The notes: generated by a model not told the origin, from the letters alone. A stretch of DNA of 64,000 nucleotides from Euleptes europaea (GCF_029931775.1 NC_079312.1:7447821-7511820); one strand, 5' to 3'; counted from the stretch's first letter, positions 53,331 to 63,729 are shown. A program made the numbers and translations.

Positions 53331-55420
53331 GCAGAATGCACTTTCTCCACTCAGAGGGCAAGTGCTAGATTCCAGCTTGGGAGGTTCCTTTGCAGAAACA
53401 AACTCACTGACAAATAGAAACCTAGCATTGGCGGTGGTCTACACAATTTTTCTTTGCTTGCAGTTCTAGTTTTCCTCTGTCAGGGAGATTTTAATGGAGG
53501 AGAACATTCCAAGTATAACCCACTCTGCAGTGCAAAGGGAGGGAAACCTGATTCTATCACCTTATGGTCCTGCCCCCTCATTCTCCAGCATGTGTAAACC
53601 AGCCAGAGCAGTGCTGATTCTGTGAACTTGGGCAGATCATGAGAGGGAGGGCAGGAAGGTTTGCATCAGTGCTCGGCTCTCATGGCCCTATCTAACTTGC
53701 CCAGGGTAAAGCTGATCACCACTGTGGGGTCAGGAAGCAATTTTCTTCATGGCCAGATTGGCCTGAGATCCTGGAGGTTTTTTGCCATTTTCTGGACCTG
53801 GACATGCCACTTTGTACAGCTCTGTAAGTTGCCAGGTTCACAGATGGCCTGATACAAGAGAAGTTTGTATTGAATTGTATCTCCTCAAATAAATCAGAAC
53901 TAGCCCAGTTCCTGATTATTGTTGAGAATCTTTGGTGCCTTAGTGTTGCCAGTCTCCAGATAGGGCCTGGAGATCTCCAGACAGCACATAAGAACATAAG
54001 AAAGGCCCTGCTGGATCAGACCAAGGCCCATCAAGTCCAGTAGTCTGCTCACACAGTGGCCAACCAGGTGCCTCTTGGAAGCCACTAACAAGAAGAGTGC
54101 AGCAGCACCATCCTGCCTGTGTTCCACCGCACCCGAAATAATAGGCATGCTCCTCTGATACTAGAGAGAATAGGTACATATGCAGCACGACTAGTATCCA
54201 TTCTAACTAATAGCCATGAATATTCCTCTCCTCCATGAATATGTCCACTCCCAGTTCTCCCAGAGGAAATGGTGGCGTCAAAGGACAGGCTCTAGATCAG
54301 GGGTGTCAAACATAAGGCCCGGGGATCGGATCTGGCCCCTTGAGGGTTCTTTCTGGCCTGTGAGGCAGCCACCCCCCTGTCCCAATCTGGGTTGGCAAGT
54401 CTGCTGCGGGCTCACCGGTTGAGTTAGCCACCTTCAGTCCCGAGGTTTCAATTATCAAAGACTGTTAAATAAAAGAAAATACTGTAAGAGTGTTATTGTT
54501 TTAAGGATGTTTGTATTTAAGTAAAAAATAATATTAGTTGGCTTTGCCTGTGTCTTCTATAAAGTTTGTATCTCCAATACCTGGCATTAAATAGTCCACC
54601 CTCCCAAAGAGCCATTTCCTCCAGGGGAACTGCTCTCTGTTGTCTGGAGATCAGTTGTATTTCTGGGAGTTCTCCGGGACTCACCTGGTGATTGGCAACT
54701 CTAGCTATGTGCCAGATTTCACGTGTCCAGGTCACAATTATGTCAATGTTTTAGAGGGTGGGCTGAGGCTGGAAGTTGCTTGCCCTTAGCTCTCTATCCA
54801 GGTGAGTTTGGAAGCAGCAGTGACCCCCCCCCCACCGCCCAGTCTTTCAGTCCCACTGGCTGTCATTTGTGTAGATAACAAAATAGGGGCAAAGGGAATG
54901 CATGGGATTTGCAGTCCCGAAAAAAACCTAAATGGTCTTACTGCTTCAGCTGAAAAAGAAGCTCTGTAACCAACTGTGTCCCTTCCACGCTGTTGCTGAA
55001 GCTGACTGCAGAGCCCCAAGCCCTACCTGGAAATGTATGTGTGTGGGGTGGGCTTCCACTGGTCTTGTAGGACTAGGTCAACTCTGCAAGAGCCCTTCCA
55101 ATACACTAAGCCCCCTCTCAGGGCAGGAGGCATGAAAGCATCTCTGGTAGAACTCAAACCCTCACCTTTAGAATGCCTGACTGCAGGCTTTCTTTGTGTC
55201 TCTGAGAAGGACAATACACACTTTTAAATACAAAAACAGACATGCAAAAAACAAAAAAAGGACAACACACATTCAGTTGCACCACAAAGCTAGAGGAACA
55301 CATACACACCTTGCACTTGGTTATATCTACCTGCTGCACACAGCTTCATGCCCCCCCCCGCCTCTTTCTTCCACCACTTCTTGGGTCTGGTTGGCTGGCA
55401 GCTGTTCCTTCAAGCCAGCT
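53331..55420. other. Intergenic region with CR1-like 3' end and hAT-like piece
   Basis: 53940-53995 and 54570-54712 are MITE-like halves. Between them, 53986-54215 is a minus-strand CR1-like 3' end ('CACATAAGAACATAAGAAAG'), and 54298-54365 has a GGGGTGTCAAACATAAGGCC start of hAT type. The split MITE suggests nested insertions. No exon was recognised. Confidence 0.5.
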
Positions 55421-55492
55421 GACCTTGTGGCGCAATGGTAGCGCGTCTGACTCCAGATCAGAAGGCTGTGTGTTCGAATCACATCAGGGTCA
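55421..55492 (+). tRNA. tRNA-Trp (anticodon CCA)
   Basis: 72-nt cloverleaf. Acceptor stem GACCTTG pairs with CAGGGTC (one G-T pair). Anticodon stem TCTGA/TCAGA encloses loop CTCCAGA with CCA at 55453-55455. The T arm is GTGTG-TTCGAAT-CACAT. The A box TGGCGCAATGG and B box GTTCGAATC are intact, discriminator A. A T run at 55504-55513 is a Pol III terminator. No intron and no encoded CCA. This looks functional, unlike the SINE heads nearby. Confidence 0.92.
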
Positions 55493-55503
55493 GACACCTT
55501 GAC

Positions 55504-55513
55504 TTTTTTTTTT
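55504..55513 (+). terminator. Pol III terminator of tRNA-Trp
   Basis: Ten consecutive T on the sense strand, 11 nt after the tRNA end. Confidence 0.8.
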
Positions 55514-56016
55514 CTCCTCTCAGCAAGCAGCTGCATCATTTTGCTTGCCGAGGGAGTCTGTGCTGCCTTGGTTTAGAGCAAAATGTAAAGACATGACCCA
55601 GGCAGGATTCAAACCTATAGCCTTCTGAGATGAACTCAGGCATGATATCCTTTATGCCATCAGCTTTAGTAGGTTGCAGGCTTACCAAAAGGGTAGTCAT
55701 TAGAGGCTTGAAAGTCCTGAAGAACCCAGAAGCTTGGGGGAAAGACCCTAAAGAGAAAATGTGAAAATTTGCTGCCTCATGGAGACCTTAGCACCTTAGT
55801 CTGAAGTTCAGGGCATTGTAAACATGTCATGGGTAAAACAATGTCAAGAACAAACAGAGAATGAATTTGATGCCAGAAGAAAGGGAATAGGAGATAGGGC
55901 CCTGCTGGACAATAGATTTTAATTTGTGTGTTTCCAATTTAGCTATTAATAAAGTAAATTTGAGGCAGATGGACCAGAAAGAGGGAGAAGGATCTCACTC
56001 CAGGGATTTTTAGCTA
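55514..56016. other. Intergenic, nothing recognised
   Basis: No exon or named repeat found. 'GACCCAGGCAGGATTCAAAC' near 55600 faintly resembles a tRNA-like B box on the minus strand. Confidence 0.35.
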
Positions 56017-56064
56017 TTTAGTGAGTTTTTCTTTTTCCTAATTTAACACGTCAGAAAGACAGAA

Positions 56065-56206
56065 AGCTTGCTGGGGGTAAAGGGAAGATGACTGGGGAAG
56101 GCACTGGCAAACCACCCCATAAACAAAGTCTGCCTAGAAAATGTCAGGATGTGACATCACCCCATGGGTCAAGAATGACCCGGTGCTTGCACAGGGGACC
56201 TTTACC
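56065..56206 (+). repeat. 5'-truncated Sauria SINE with an unusually long direct repeat
   Basis: It starts at 'GCTTGCTGGGGGTAAAGGGA' (mid-body) and ends with ACCTTTACCTT. The flanks 56017-56063 and 56207-56253 are 47-bp direct repeats with three mismatches, much longer than the usual SINE target duplication. Confidence 0.8.
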
Positions 56207-56389
56207 TTTAGTGAGTTTTTCTTTTTCCTGATTTAACAAGTCAGAAAAACAGATCTCTAACAGGCAGAGCTGGTTAATAACCAATGAAGGTACTTTGGGC
56301 TGAAGACCCAGAAAGAAGGAAAGGTTAACTTATCCCAAGCCGCAGCAAATCCTGCCAAATGAGAGGGAATCCTGTCAGTTTGACTGTGT

Positions 56390-56515
56390 GTATGCAAAAT
56401 GACATCAAGTCGCAGCTGACTTATTAGGACCCTGTATGGTTTTCAAGGTAAGAGACCAACAGAGGTGGTTTGCCATTGCCTTCCTCTGCGTGACGACCCT
56501 GGTATTCCTTGGTGG
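56390..56515 (-). repeat. 5S-SINE fragment (body only)
   Basis: 'CATCAAGTCGCAGCTGACTT' to 'GGTATTCCTTGGTGGTTGAT'; the 5S head is lost. Confidence 0.6.
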
Positions 56516-57246
56516 TTGATTTGTAAGGAAAAATGTTCCTCGTATCTATACTATATAGAAGATTTCATGATCAAATAGCTGAAGTTAAATCTCGATAGGA
56601 ATAATAGGATAGGAAGCGTAAAAAGCCAAAAAAATCAGACAAAAGCTTCCCCCGGCACCTAGGACTTTTTGCACAGTTTGCAAAAAGTTTGCTTTGTCAG
56701 TGTGCCGAAGCATGAATGAGAAAGAACAAACACACCAAATCCTCTGTCCTCTCATACATTTGAAAATTTTCCTCTCTCTCTAGCATGTTTTTATGTTGTG
56801 CTTGGATGTAACCATGAAGCGATGCTATGCTGTAGTTTCAGAGGGTAGCCATATCGGTCAGCCAAAGAACAGTTAGATTTCAGTCCAGTACCTCTTTCGT
56901 GAGACAAATCACTCTCAAAAGCTTACACCCTGAAACTCTTGTTGGTCTCTAAGGTGCTACTAGACTCAAATCTAACTATGCTATGCTATACTGTACACAT
57001 CTATGTCATATACATTTCTACATATCTGTAAAATACACACACATGACCAGAGAAAAATCTCTTTTCTCTCAGTTTGGACCCGATCTGCAGATTGAGATAT
57101 CCACAGATCTGCCCGCATTTGAGAAATAGATTATATATCCATTACTGCCAGAAAACAGTTGGATAAAGTATATTAAAAAGAGGGTCTCCAGTGAGAAGTC
57201 AAACAGAAGGGACACAAGCCTTTCTCCCTCTCTTGCTGTTTTTCAG
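56516..57246. other. Intergenic; one 'GTAGCC..TTAGTCT' family repeat
   Basis: 56838-56985 carries 'TCAGAGGGTAGCCATATCGG' and 'TTGTTGGTCTCTAAGGTGCT', a diverged relative of the hammerhead-bearing family. The rest is unrecognised. Confidence 0.45.
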
Positions 57247-57341
57247 ATACCCATTTGGAGGAACTAAATGGGACCACCCAGGTGGACAACTCCTTGATTG
57301 ACTACTTTCATGTGCGTTTGCTGCCCTCTTCTGGCAGACTG
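57247..57341 (+). other. Candidate isolated exon
   Basis: An open stretch sits between a good acceptor (TGCTGTTTTTCAG) and a GTGAGA donor. One frame reads THLEELNGTTQVDNSLIDYF. No family is recognised and it may be chance; 'CTGCCCTCTTCTGGC' also occurs in repeats of other vertebrates. Confidence 0.2.
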
Positions 57342-57950
57342 GTGAGATTACTATTTAATGATTCTCTGCCACACAAAAATCAGCAGCTAGTTTAAATTAA
57401 GTTGCACCTTCTGAGAATTTCTCTGCGCTGGAGTGTATTCTGGAAAATTTCTTATGTAATTAAATGGAGGTAAAACTCTTGTTAAAGTTTATGTACCAAT
57501 AAAACCCCACAAAACTGCATAACCTGGTGTCCAAATCCCCCCCGAAGAAGTGCTACTCCCTACATGTGAATTGAAAGATCCCTCTCACAGTGGAGGTGTG
57601 GAGTTGTTAAGAAGGTGGAGTTGTGAAGAAGATCTGAAATGTATGGCTGGGCTATGATTTCAGGCCTCTGGGGATATTTCTGTGCTCTCTTTTCCCCACT
57701 GCTTTGCTTGGTAGTACTGTTGTTTGCAGAGGGCCACTGATTTGAGCCCGGTGTGGGGAGGACTCTTCATGTGTTTCATCGGAGCATTGCCTGACAGGAG
57801 TGCGGGGAAGAAGGAAGGTAATGTTCATTGTTATTAATCAACAAATGCATACTAAGAATCATGGTGTGTCTACCTCACTTGAGTGTTCACAGTGCACCAA
57901 AAAGCATAATTTCAGTAACCCCCTTAGAACAGTTCTGTCTGTTTCATAAT
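57342..57950. other. Intergenic, nothing recognised
   Basis: No exon or repeat supported. Confidence 0.35.
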
Positions 57951-58141
57951 GGGGGTTACCGCACTTGTATTCCCAGCGATGTATTAAGAGTTTGAAAACG
58001 TTATAAAAAAGACTGTTCGCACTTTGTTTGGCCCCTTTCGCTGTGAAGCCGTAGTATCCAAAAACCCTTTCAAAGCGATGTTTTTTCTAACATTTTCAAA
58101 CTCTTAACACATCGCTGGGAATACAAAGTGCGGTAACCCCC
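57951..58141. mobile_element. MITE with about 60-bp inverted termini
   Basis: Left end GGGGGTTACCGCACTTGTAT and right end (complement) GGGGGTTACCGCACTTTGTA stay complementary for about 60 bp. A short non-palindromic centre (about 70 bp) lies between. Flanking AAT on both sides (57948-57950, 58142-58144) is a likely 3-bp target duplication. No transposase. Superfamily not assigned. Confidence 0.72.
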
Positions 58142-58144
58142 AAT

Positions 58145-58296
58145 GTTCGCATTTTTATTGAACGTATTAGGCTAGTTTGTTTTATTCCATTGTTTGATCG
58201 TACTGCAACCCGTCTCCAGTGTTCGCATTTTTATTGAACGTATTAGGCTAGTTTGTTTTATTCCATTGTTTGATCATACTGCAACCTGTCTCCAGT
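58145..58296 (+). repeat. Tandem duplication of a 76-bp unit
   Basis: Two copies starting GTTCGCATTTTTATTGAACG at 58145 and 58221, differing at two positions (ATCGTACTG/ATCATACTG, CCCGTC/CCTGTC). It begins one base after the MITE target duplication. Confidence 0.85.
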
Positions 58297-58375
58297 CCTC
58301 AGCGAGAAAGGTGGACTATCAGTTAAGTGAACAAACAAGCTGCTTCAATTTCTGCAGCTCAAAGAACATCCGGAG

Positions 58376-58660
58376 CACTGGTTCCCAACCAGGGGTCCGT
58401 GGACCCCCAGGGGTCCGCGAGAACTAAATTAAGGTCCGCGAAACAAAGTTACAAACCCATAATAAATTAATATTTTCAATTAAAAGTTCTCTATTATAAA
58501 AATATATATTCAAATATTATTCTAAGTTTAATGTTTAACTAACAGTTATGATTAAAGTTTATTTTCAAATTCTCTGAATTTTTATTTTGAACCTTGGGGT
58601 CCCTGCACCGAACAAAAAAGTCCTAGTGGTCCCTGGTCAAAAAAAGGTTGGGAACCACTG
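58376..58660. mobile_element. hAT-like non-autonomous DNA transposon
   Basis: Ends CACTGGTTCCCAACC and GGTTGGGAACCACTG are near-perfect inverted repeats of the hAT CAGTGGTTCCCAACC type. Flanking 8-mers ATCCGGAG and CTCCAGAG match at 6 of 8. AT-rich interior of about 250 bp without coding. Confidence 0.75.
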
Positions 58661-58995
58661 CTCCAGAGGAATCTGGTAGCGAAGAGATTTCAAGATTTCT
58701 TTTTGCCCGTGCAGCTCTCTTTTTTTGGGGGGGGGAGAGTGGGGGTTGCGTCAAAATGCAGGCGATCCCTCCCCTGTCAACCCATCCAGCGTGCAACGGG
58801 GGGGGGGGGTGGAGGGGACTAAAAAAAAGATCTGCAGCTTTGCCCCTTAGGAGGGCTCAGTGATCCGAGGGATGCGGCTCCATGTGATCCCAGAGACACG
58901 TCCGGTTCTCAGTTGAATGTGGCCGCGTGATTCTCAACCCCCATAAAATATCACTCTGGCCACTTATGCACGGGAGGTTTTGCGTTGGATTTGTG

Positions 58996-59545
58996 TATGT
59001 GTGTGTTAAGTGCCGTCAAGTCGCTTCCGACTCATGGCGACCCTATGAATGAAAATCCTCCAAAATGTCCTAACCTTGACAGCCTTGCTCAGATCTTGCA
59101 AACTGAAGGCTCTGGCTTCCTTGATTGAGTCCATCCATCTCTTGTTGGGTCTTCCTCTTTTCCTGCTGCCCTCAACTTTTCCTAGCATTATTGTCTTTTC
59201 CAGTGACTCTTGTCGTCTCATGACGTGACCAAAATACGACAGCCTCAGTTTAGTCATTTTAGCTTCTAGGGTCAGTTCAGGCTTGATTTGATCTAGAACC
59301 CACTGATTGGGGTTTTTTTTGGCTGTCCAGGGTATCCGTGACCCTCTCCTCCAACACCACATTTCAAAGTAATCTACTTTCTTGCTTTCTTCATTGTCCA
59401 GCTCTCACACCCATACATAGTAATAGGGAATACGATGGCATGAATTAATCTAGTCTGGGTGGCCAGGGACACATCCTTGCACTTCAAAATCTTTTCTAGC
59501 TCCTTCATGGCTGCCCTTCCCAGTCTCCATCTCCTTCTGATTGAC
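58996..59545 (-). repeat. BovB/RTE-like LINE 3' end
   Basis: The minus-strand frame gives SRIPWTAKKNPNQWVLDQIK, then LRLSYFGHVMRRQESLEKTI, then GSRKRGRPNKRWMDSIKEAR, a long intact piece of the C-terminal polyprotein. The 3' end is 'GTGCCGTCAAGTCGCTTCCG' followed by a TG-rich tail. It is younger-looking than the 43-kb copy. Confidence 0.8.
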
Positions 59546-59985
59546 AGCTCTCTAAATGCACGTGTTCTCCACCCGACTTCTCAGAACTCTGCACGGGGGG
59601 TTATTGCTGAGTTTTGAGAATATGGATGGGGGGGAAAATGCGCTTCTAAAGAGTGGCCCAATCCAAGGCAAACCCTCCCCGTGCATCAATGGCCTGAAGA
59701 GTCGGCAGCCCTGCGCTGCAGGAGCGCTGGTGAATGGGAGCCGGAAGAGAGGGGGATGCCCAGGCATCTCCCTCTTTCCCCTCTTTCTCTGCAGCCGCCC
59801 CTCCATACCCCTTCCTCTTCCGCCAATCTGGGGGAGTTGGAAAATTGGGGGGGTTTGCAAACCCGCTTTGCGCAGAAGGGGAGCAGAAGAAAAAGTCCAG
59901 TTGCAACATTTGGGAGGTGAGAGGGCTGGGAGGAGGAATGACTCTGCCTGCCCCTTTAAACAGCACTAAAGGGGTGGGGGGGTAA
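59546..59985. other. GC-rich block, possibly upstream of gene D
   Basis: It has G and C runs and some CpG (CTGCGCTGCAGGAGCGCTGG is a small inverted repeat). Overlapping open frames on both strands lack domains. It could be a promoter-type region; unproven. Confidence 0.3.
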
Positions 59986-59991
59986 TTCACA

Positions 59992-60118
59992 GTGGGTAGC
60001 CGTGTTAGGCTGTCTGCAGTAGTAGGGAAGAGCAAGAGTAGCACCTTAAAGTAGCACATTTTCTGCCAGAAAATATTTTTGTTGGTCTTTAAGGTGCTAC
60101 TGGACTCTTGCTCTTTTC
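59992..60118. repeat. Two inverted pieces of the 'GTAGCC..TTAGTCT' family
   Basis: 'GTGGGTAGCCGTGTTAGGCT' and, in the opposite sense, 'TTGTTGGTCTTTAAGGTGCT'. They face each other as in 20154-20505 and 7287-7460. Confidence 0.6.
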
Positions 60119-60264
60119 TACTAAAGGGTGTGTGTGTTATGCATTCAATCCAGCAGTTGTGTTGTTGCTATTGCGAATTCTTCTGCAATAGGCGCTTTCA
60201 CCAGTATTGCAGAGAGAATGGAGGAGGGGGGGAATAGCTGTGCCGCAAAGGAGACAATTTTTTT

Positions 60265-60660
60265 TGTTGTTGGTTCTTGTGGGTTATCCAGGCTGTGTGA
60301 CCGTGGTCTTGGTATTTTCTTTCCTGACGTTTCGCCCGCAGCTGTGGCCGGCATCTTCTGAGGAGTAACACTGAAGGACAGTGTCTGTCTCTCAGTGTCA
60401 AGTATGTAGGAAGAGTAATATATAGTCAGAAAGGGGTTGGGTTTGAGCTGAATCATTGTCCTGCAAAAAGTATCAAAGGTAATGTGCTACTCATTGTCCT
60501 GTAAGTATCAAGATAATGTGCTAATGAGGTTGTGGTATGTTAATGTGGAACCATTGTATCCTGAAGTGATCTGTTAATGTGTGAAATCCAAAGCTAATCT
60601 GCATGGCTATTGTTGACTGTAGTCTTTGTTAGTCTGGAGGTTTTGAGGACAGGAAGCCAA
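60265..60660 (-). repeat. Penelope-type terminal repeat
   Basis: 'GGTTATCCAGGCTGTGTGAC' to 'GTCTGGAGGTTTTGAGGACA', a longer version of the 43.09-43.32 kb unit. Terminal repeats with the 'TGACGTTTCGCC' motif are widespread in squamates; assignment to Penelope-like elements is from memory. Confidence 0.55.
60323..60363 (-). ncRNA. Hammerhead-like core in a Penelope-type repeat
   Basis: The minus strand reads CCT, CAGAAGA, TGCC..GGGC, GAAAC, GTC, AGG. The CUGANGA core has one change, so this copy is probably inactive, while the pairings of stems I and II remain. Confidence 0.35.
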
Positions 60661-61050
60661 GCCTTATTCATTCTTAAACTCTCTTCTTTTCTGTTAAAGT
60701 TGTGCTGATTTTTTTTGCATTTTTTCCCGGAAAGGGAGCTTTATCCTAGGCTAAAACAAAGCACAAAATCCCCCCCCCCCCAAAAAAAACACATCCGGGC
60801 TTGCCGTGGGGACCCAGGGGGTTTCAGCCTCGCGCCTTCTCCTTGAAAGTTTACCTGGACTCTGCAGAGGAGATCGAAGGAGAGTCACTCATCCTTGCAA
60901 GAACTTCTAGGTTAGGAAATGAACTCTTTAAGAGCGCAGGCTAGAATTAGGTGGCAGGTGAAGGGAAAGGCAGGCAAACATTTCTAGAGTAGTAGAAAAG
61001 GGCAAGAGTCCAGTAGCACCTTAAAGACTAGCAAACATATTTTCTGGCAG

Positions 61051-61091
61051 GGTATGAGCTTTCCTGAGCCACAGCTCACTTCTTCAGATAC
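61051..61091 (-). ncRNA. Hammerhead-like motif
   Basis: The minus strand reads GTAT, CTGAAGA, AGTGAGC-TGTG-GCTCAG, GAAA, GCTC, ATACC. Both cores are canonical; the last stem II pair is changed. Confidence 0.42.
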
Positions 61092-61215
61092 AGCTAGAAT
61101 GTGAATCCATCTGTCTTTAATTCACAGTGGGTAGCCGTGTTAGTCTGTCTGCAGTAGTAGAAAAGGGCAAGAGTCCAGTAGCACCTTAAAGACTAACAAA
61201 AATATTTTCTGGCAG

Positions 61216-61256
61216 GGTATGAGCTTTCGTGAGCCACAGCTCACTTTATCAGATAC
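61216..61256 (-). ncRNA. Hammerhead-like motif
   Basis: The minus strand reads GTAT, CTGATAA, AGTGAGC-TGTG-GCTCAC, GAAA, GCTC, ATACC. Stems I and II are intact; the first core is CUGAUAA rather than CUGANGA. Confidence 0.42.
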
Positions 61257-61275
61257 AGCTAGAATGTGAATCCAT

Positions 61276-61905
61276 CTGTCTTTAAGTAGAGGAGAGTGAA
61301 TTCAGACAAGCATTAGTATGTAAATATTAACAGTATGTAAATGTGAATAGCAGGCATGATGGGATTAGGTGTGGTATGCAGAAGAGTCTGTGATGTCCAG
61401 GGGAGAGGTGGTTGTGGAGAAATCAGCATTGGTAATGAGCCATGAATGCAAGGTCTTTATTCAGCCCATGCCAATGCATTGACTTTAGTTTGAATATCAA
61501 CTGTAATTCAGCAGTTTCTCTTTCCAATCTCCCTTTGAAATTCCTTTGTAAGAAGGCTTTGTAACCCGGCTACCCACTGTAAAACATTTCTATGGGATGG
61601 AAAGCCTTCTTAGAGATGCCTTACAAAAAGGGAAGTGACAGAGACGAACACTTGCCAGTGATACAAGCTCACCCAGCAACTTATCTGTGGCCGAGCAGGG
61701 ATTCAAACCAGAATCTCTCAAATCCTCTAAAATAATGGTGCAGGGCACTCCTGTGTATTTTGGGAGACTTTGTGTGTGCCATTTCCTAATAAAGGACTCG
61801 CAACAGCCAGTGTTTGGGCTGTGGAAACGTGAATGGATTATTAATAAACATTTCAATGATCAGTGATGTTAAAGTTGTATATTTTTTAATGTACTATGTA
61901 TTTTA
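61276..61905. other. Likely continuation of the repeat; no gene
   Basis: 'TTTAAGTAGAGGAGAGTGAA' to 'TGTAACCCGGCTACCCACTG' (61562-61581) looks like the internal/other end of the hammerhead-bearing element, since the closing phrase is the complement of its start. 61590-61900 holds a degenerate tRNA SINE-like piece. Confidence 0.45.
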
Positions 61906-61909
61906 GGTC

Positions 61910-62100
61910 CTGACCTGGATGGCCCAGGCTAGCCCAATCTTGTCAGACCTTGGAAGCTAAGTGGGGTCAGCCCTGGTTAGTGCTTGGATGGGAGACCGCT
62001 CAGGAAGTCCAGGGTTGCTACACAGAGGAAGGAAATGACCAACCACCTCTGTTCTTCTCTGGCCGTAAAAGCTCTACGGGGTTGCCATAAATGCTGCAAC
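61910..62100 (+). repeat. 5S rRNA-derived SINE, plus strand
   Basis: 'GGTCAGCCCTGGTTAGTGCT' and TGGATGGGAGACCGCTC closely follow 5S rRNA, preceded by 'TCAGACCTTGGAAGCTAAGT'. The best plus-strand example in the window. Confidence 0.82.
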
Positions 62101-62379
62101 TTTGCAGCTCCTTCCGCTCTTATGTTTTAGGCTCTTCCTATGGTCTTGCTGGGTTTTAAAAATTAATGCTGGATTTCTGACAGGTTTTCAGTGGTTGTGA
62201 TTTTATTGGTATGGTGCTTTTATTTTGTTTAGCTTTGTAAGCTGCCTCAAGCAAGATGGATGGATAGGTGGCATAGAACTCTTCCAAATACATAGATAAT
62301 ATTTCCAGTTAGGCAAATGGGTTTTCTTGTACTGGCTCTTTGTTGATCTCTTGGGCTGAATGGGGAGGTAGGTTGGTTC

Positions 62380-62620
62380 TTTAATTTTATTTATTTACTT
62401 CGTTTATAAACTGCCTTATTCCCCAATGAGGACCCCAAACAGCTTACATTGTATCCCTCTCCTCCATTTTATTCTCACAACAACCCTGTGAGGTAGATCT
62501 AGCTGAGACTGTATGACTGGCTCATGGTCATTCAAGGTCTGTGGCAGAGTGAGGATTCAAACAAGGATCTCCCAAATCCTAGTCTGACACTTTAACTACT
62601 ACACACCACTGTCTCTCTTA
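62380..62620 (-). repeat. tRNA-derived SINE, old
   Basis: 'CTTATTCCCCAATGAGGACC', 'CTCACAACAACCCTGTGAGG' and 'CAGAGTGAGGATTCAAACAA' are the complement of the TAAATGAA-tailed SINE. Confidence 0.55.
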
Positions 62621-62719
62621 TAAAAGGTTGCTGCCACCTGGAGAAGAAGAATAGGGGTGGTGGTGAAGGGAAAGCAGAGATTAGAAGGCCAGACATCTTG
62701 GTGAAAAGGAAAAAAGGAA

Positions 62720-62972
62720 GAGTAGAAGAAGAAAAAGAGTTGGTTTTCACCTTCTTTTCTCTACAGTAAAAAGCCTCAAAGTGGCTTACAGTCACCTTCC
62801 CTCTCCTCCCGCCCCCCGCAACAGGTACCTTGTGAGGTAGGTGGGGTCTGAGAGAGTTCGAAGGGAACTGTGACTAGCCCAAGGTAACCCAGCAGACTTC
62901 ATATGGAGAACTGTAGAAACAAACCTGGTTCGCCAGATTAGAGGCTGCCACTCTTAACCACTATACCACACT
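62720..62972 (-). repeat. tRNA SINE with TTCTTC tail
   Basis: 'AGTAGAAGAAGAAAAAGAGT' tail side to 'CTCTTAACCACTATACCACA' head complement. Confidence 0.75.
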
Positions 62973-63126
62973 GGTATCTGTTTAGCACACCCTGTTTGGG
63001 CATTTCTAGATCAAACCCAGTTTCTTGGACCCAACCAGGAAGACAGATTCAAATTCTGCAAAGAAGAATACTACTAAATGTCTGTGAAGTTAAAAAATCT
63101 TTCCTTCTCCTTTTTCTCCCTTACAG

Positions 63127-63209
63127 CCCGTGGAAGAGCACTGAGATCACATTCCAGATTCTTTCCTCTTTGGGGTGGAGTGGAAAGGGTTGCGATGGAT
63201 CCTGCTCAG
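63127..63209 (+). CDS. Gene D start exon (MDPAQ), gene continues off the window
   Basis: 83-bp exon between CTCCCTTACAG and GTAAGG, the same size as the start exons of B and C. ATG at 63195-63197 begins MDPAQ in phase 0, the usual leader of squamate KRAB zinc-finger genes. The upstream half shares 'GATCACATTCCAGAT' with gene C. The ATG-AAA-TAA frame of B and C is absent. The KRAB exon is expected 1-2 kb to the right; none is found before 64000, so it probably lies beyond. Confidence 0.72.
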
Positions 63210-63419
63210 GTAAGGAATGAATTATCGGGGAAGTATATGTGGAACACCTCAGGCTCCTCTTCCTTGTGTACAGGACTTGAGTGAGTCTCTCTTTTGTGAG
63301 TGTGTGTGTAAAATGTCATCAAGTTGCAGCCAGTCTATGGCAACCTTGTAGTCTCACCATAGATTTGTACAAGGGCAGTATGATAGCATCAGTTTTATTA
63401 TCTGTTCCTTGTCTAATTA

Positions 63420-63600
63420 TAGCCAGCATGGAATTTGCCTTTTTTACAGCAGCCACACACTGGGTTGACATTTCCCCCCTTCCTACAGTAACACTGACGA
63501 AGTGAGCTCTGACTCACAAACACTTCTGCCTGGAGTAAACGTTGTTAATCCTTAGGGTGCCCTTGGACTCCTGTTTTATTTTGCTGCAAAATACTAACTT
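63420..63600 (+). repeat. Repeat with canonical hammerhead first core
   Basis: 'TTTACAGCAGCCACACACTG' to 'TTATTTTGCTGC', a relative of the 20.2-kb family with its own tail ('GGGTGCCCTTGGACTCCTGT'). Confidence 0.55.
63494..63530 (+). ncRNA. Hammerhead-like motif (CTGACGA)
   Basis: CTGACGA, A, GTGAG-CTCTGA-CTCAC, then AAAC where GAAA is expected. Stem II has 5 bp. The first core is canonical, the second changed, so this copy is probably inactive. It is on the plus strand, opposite to most others. Confidence 0.38.
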
Positions 63601-63729
63601 GGCTATCCCTCTAGGATGGTCTTTTTCCTTTGCTTCTGTAGTGACAAATAATCAAAGCTGCCTGTTGACCATCTGTCAGGACAGAAGATTAGGGAGGCCA
63701 GGCAACTAGTTAGTTACATAGTCAATGGT

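Larger units (their letters stand above)
60980..61275 (-). repeat. Two direct copies of the hammerhead-bearing repeat
   Basis: 60990-61092 and 61125-61257 both run 'GAGTCCAGTAGCACCTTAAA' to the hammerhead-like end, and both are followed by 'AGCTAGAATGTGAATCCATC'. The second is more complete (GTGGGTAGCCGTGTTAGTCT). Confidence 0.72.

Noticed and set aside
59552-60059. Several overlapping frames around 59.6-60.0 kb
   Set aside because: GC-rich low-complexity sequence; strands conflict and no domain is seen.
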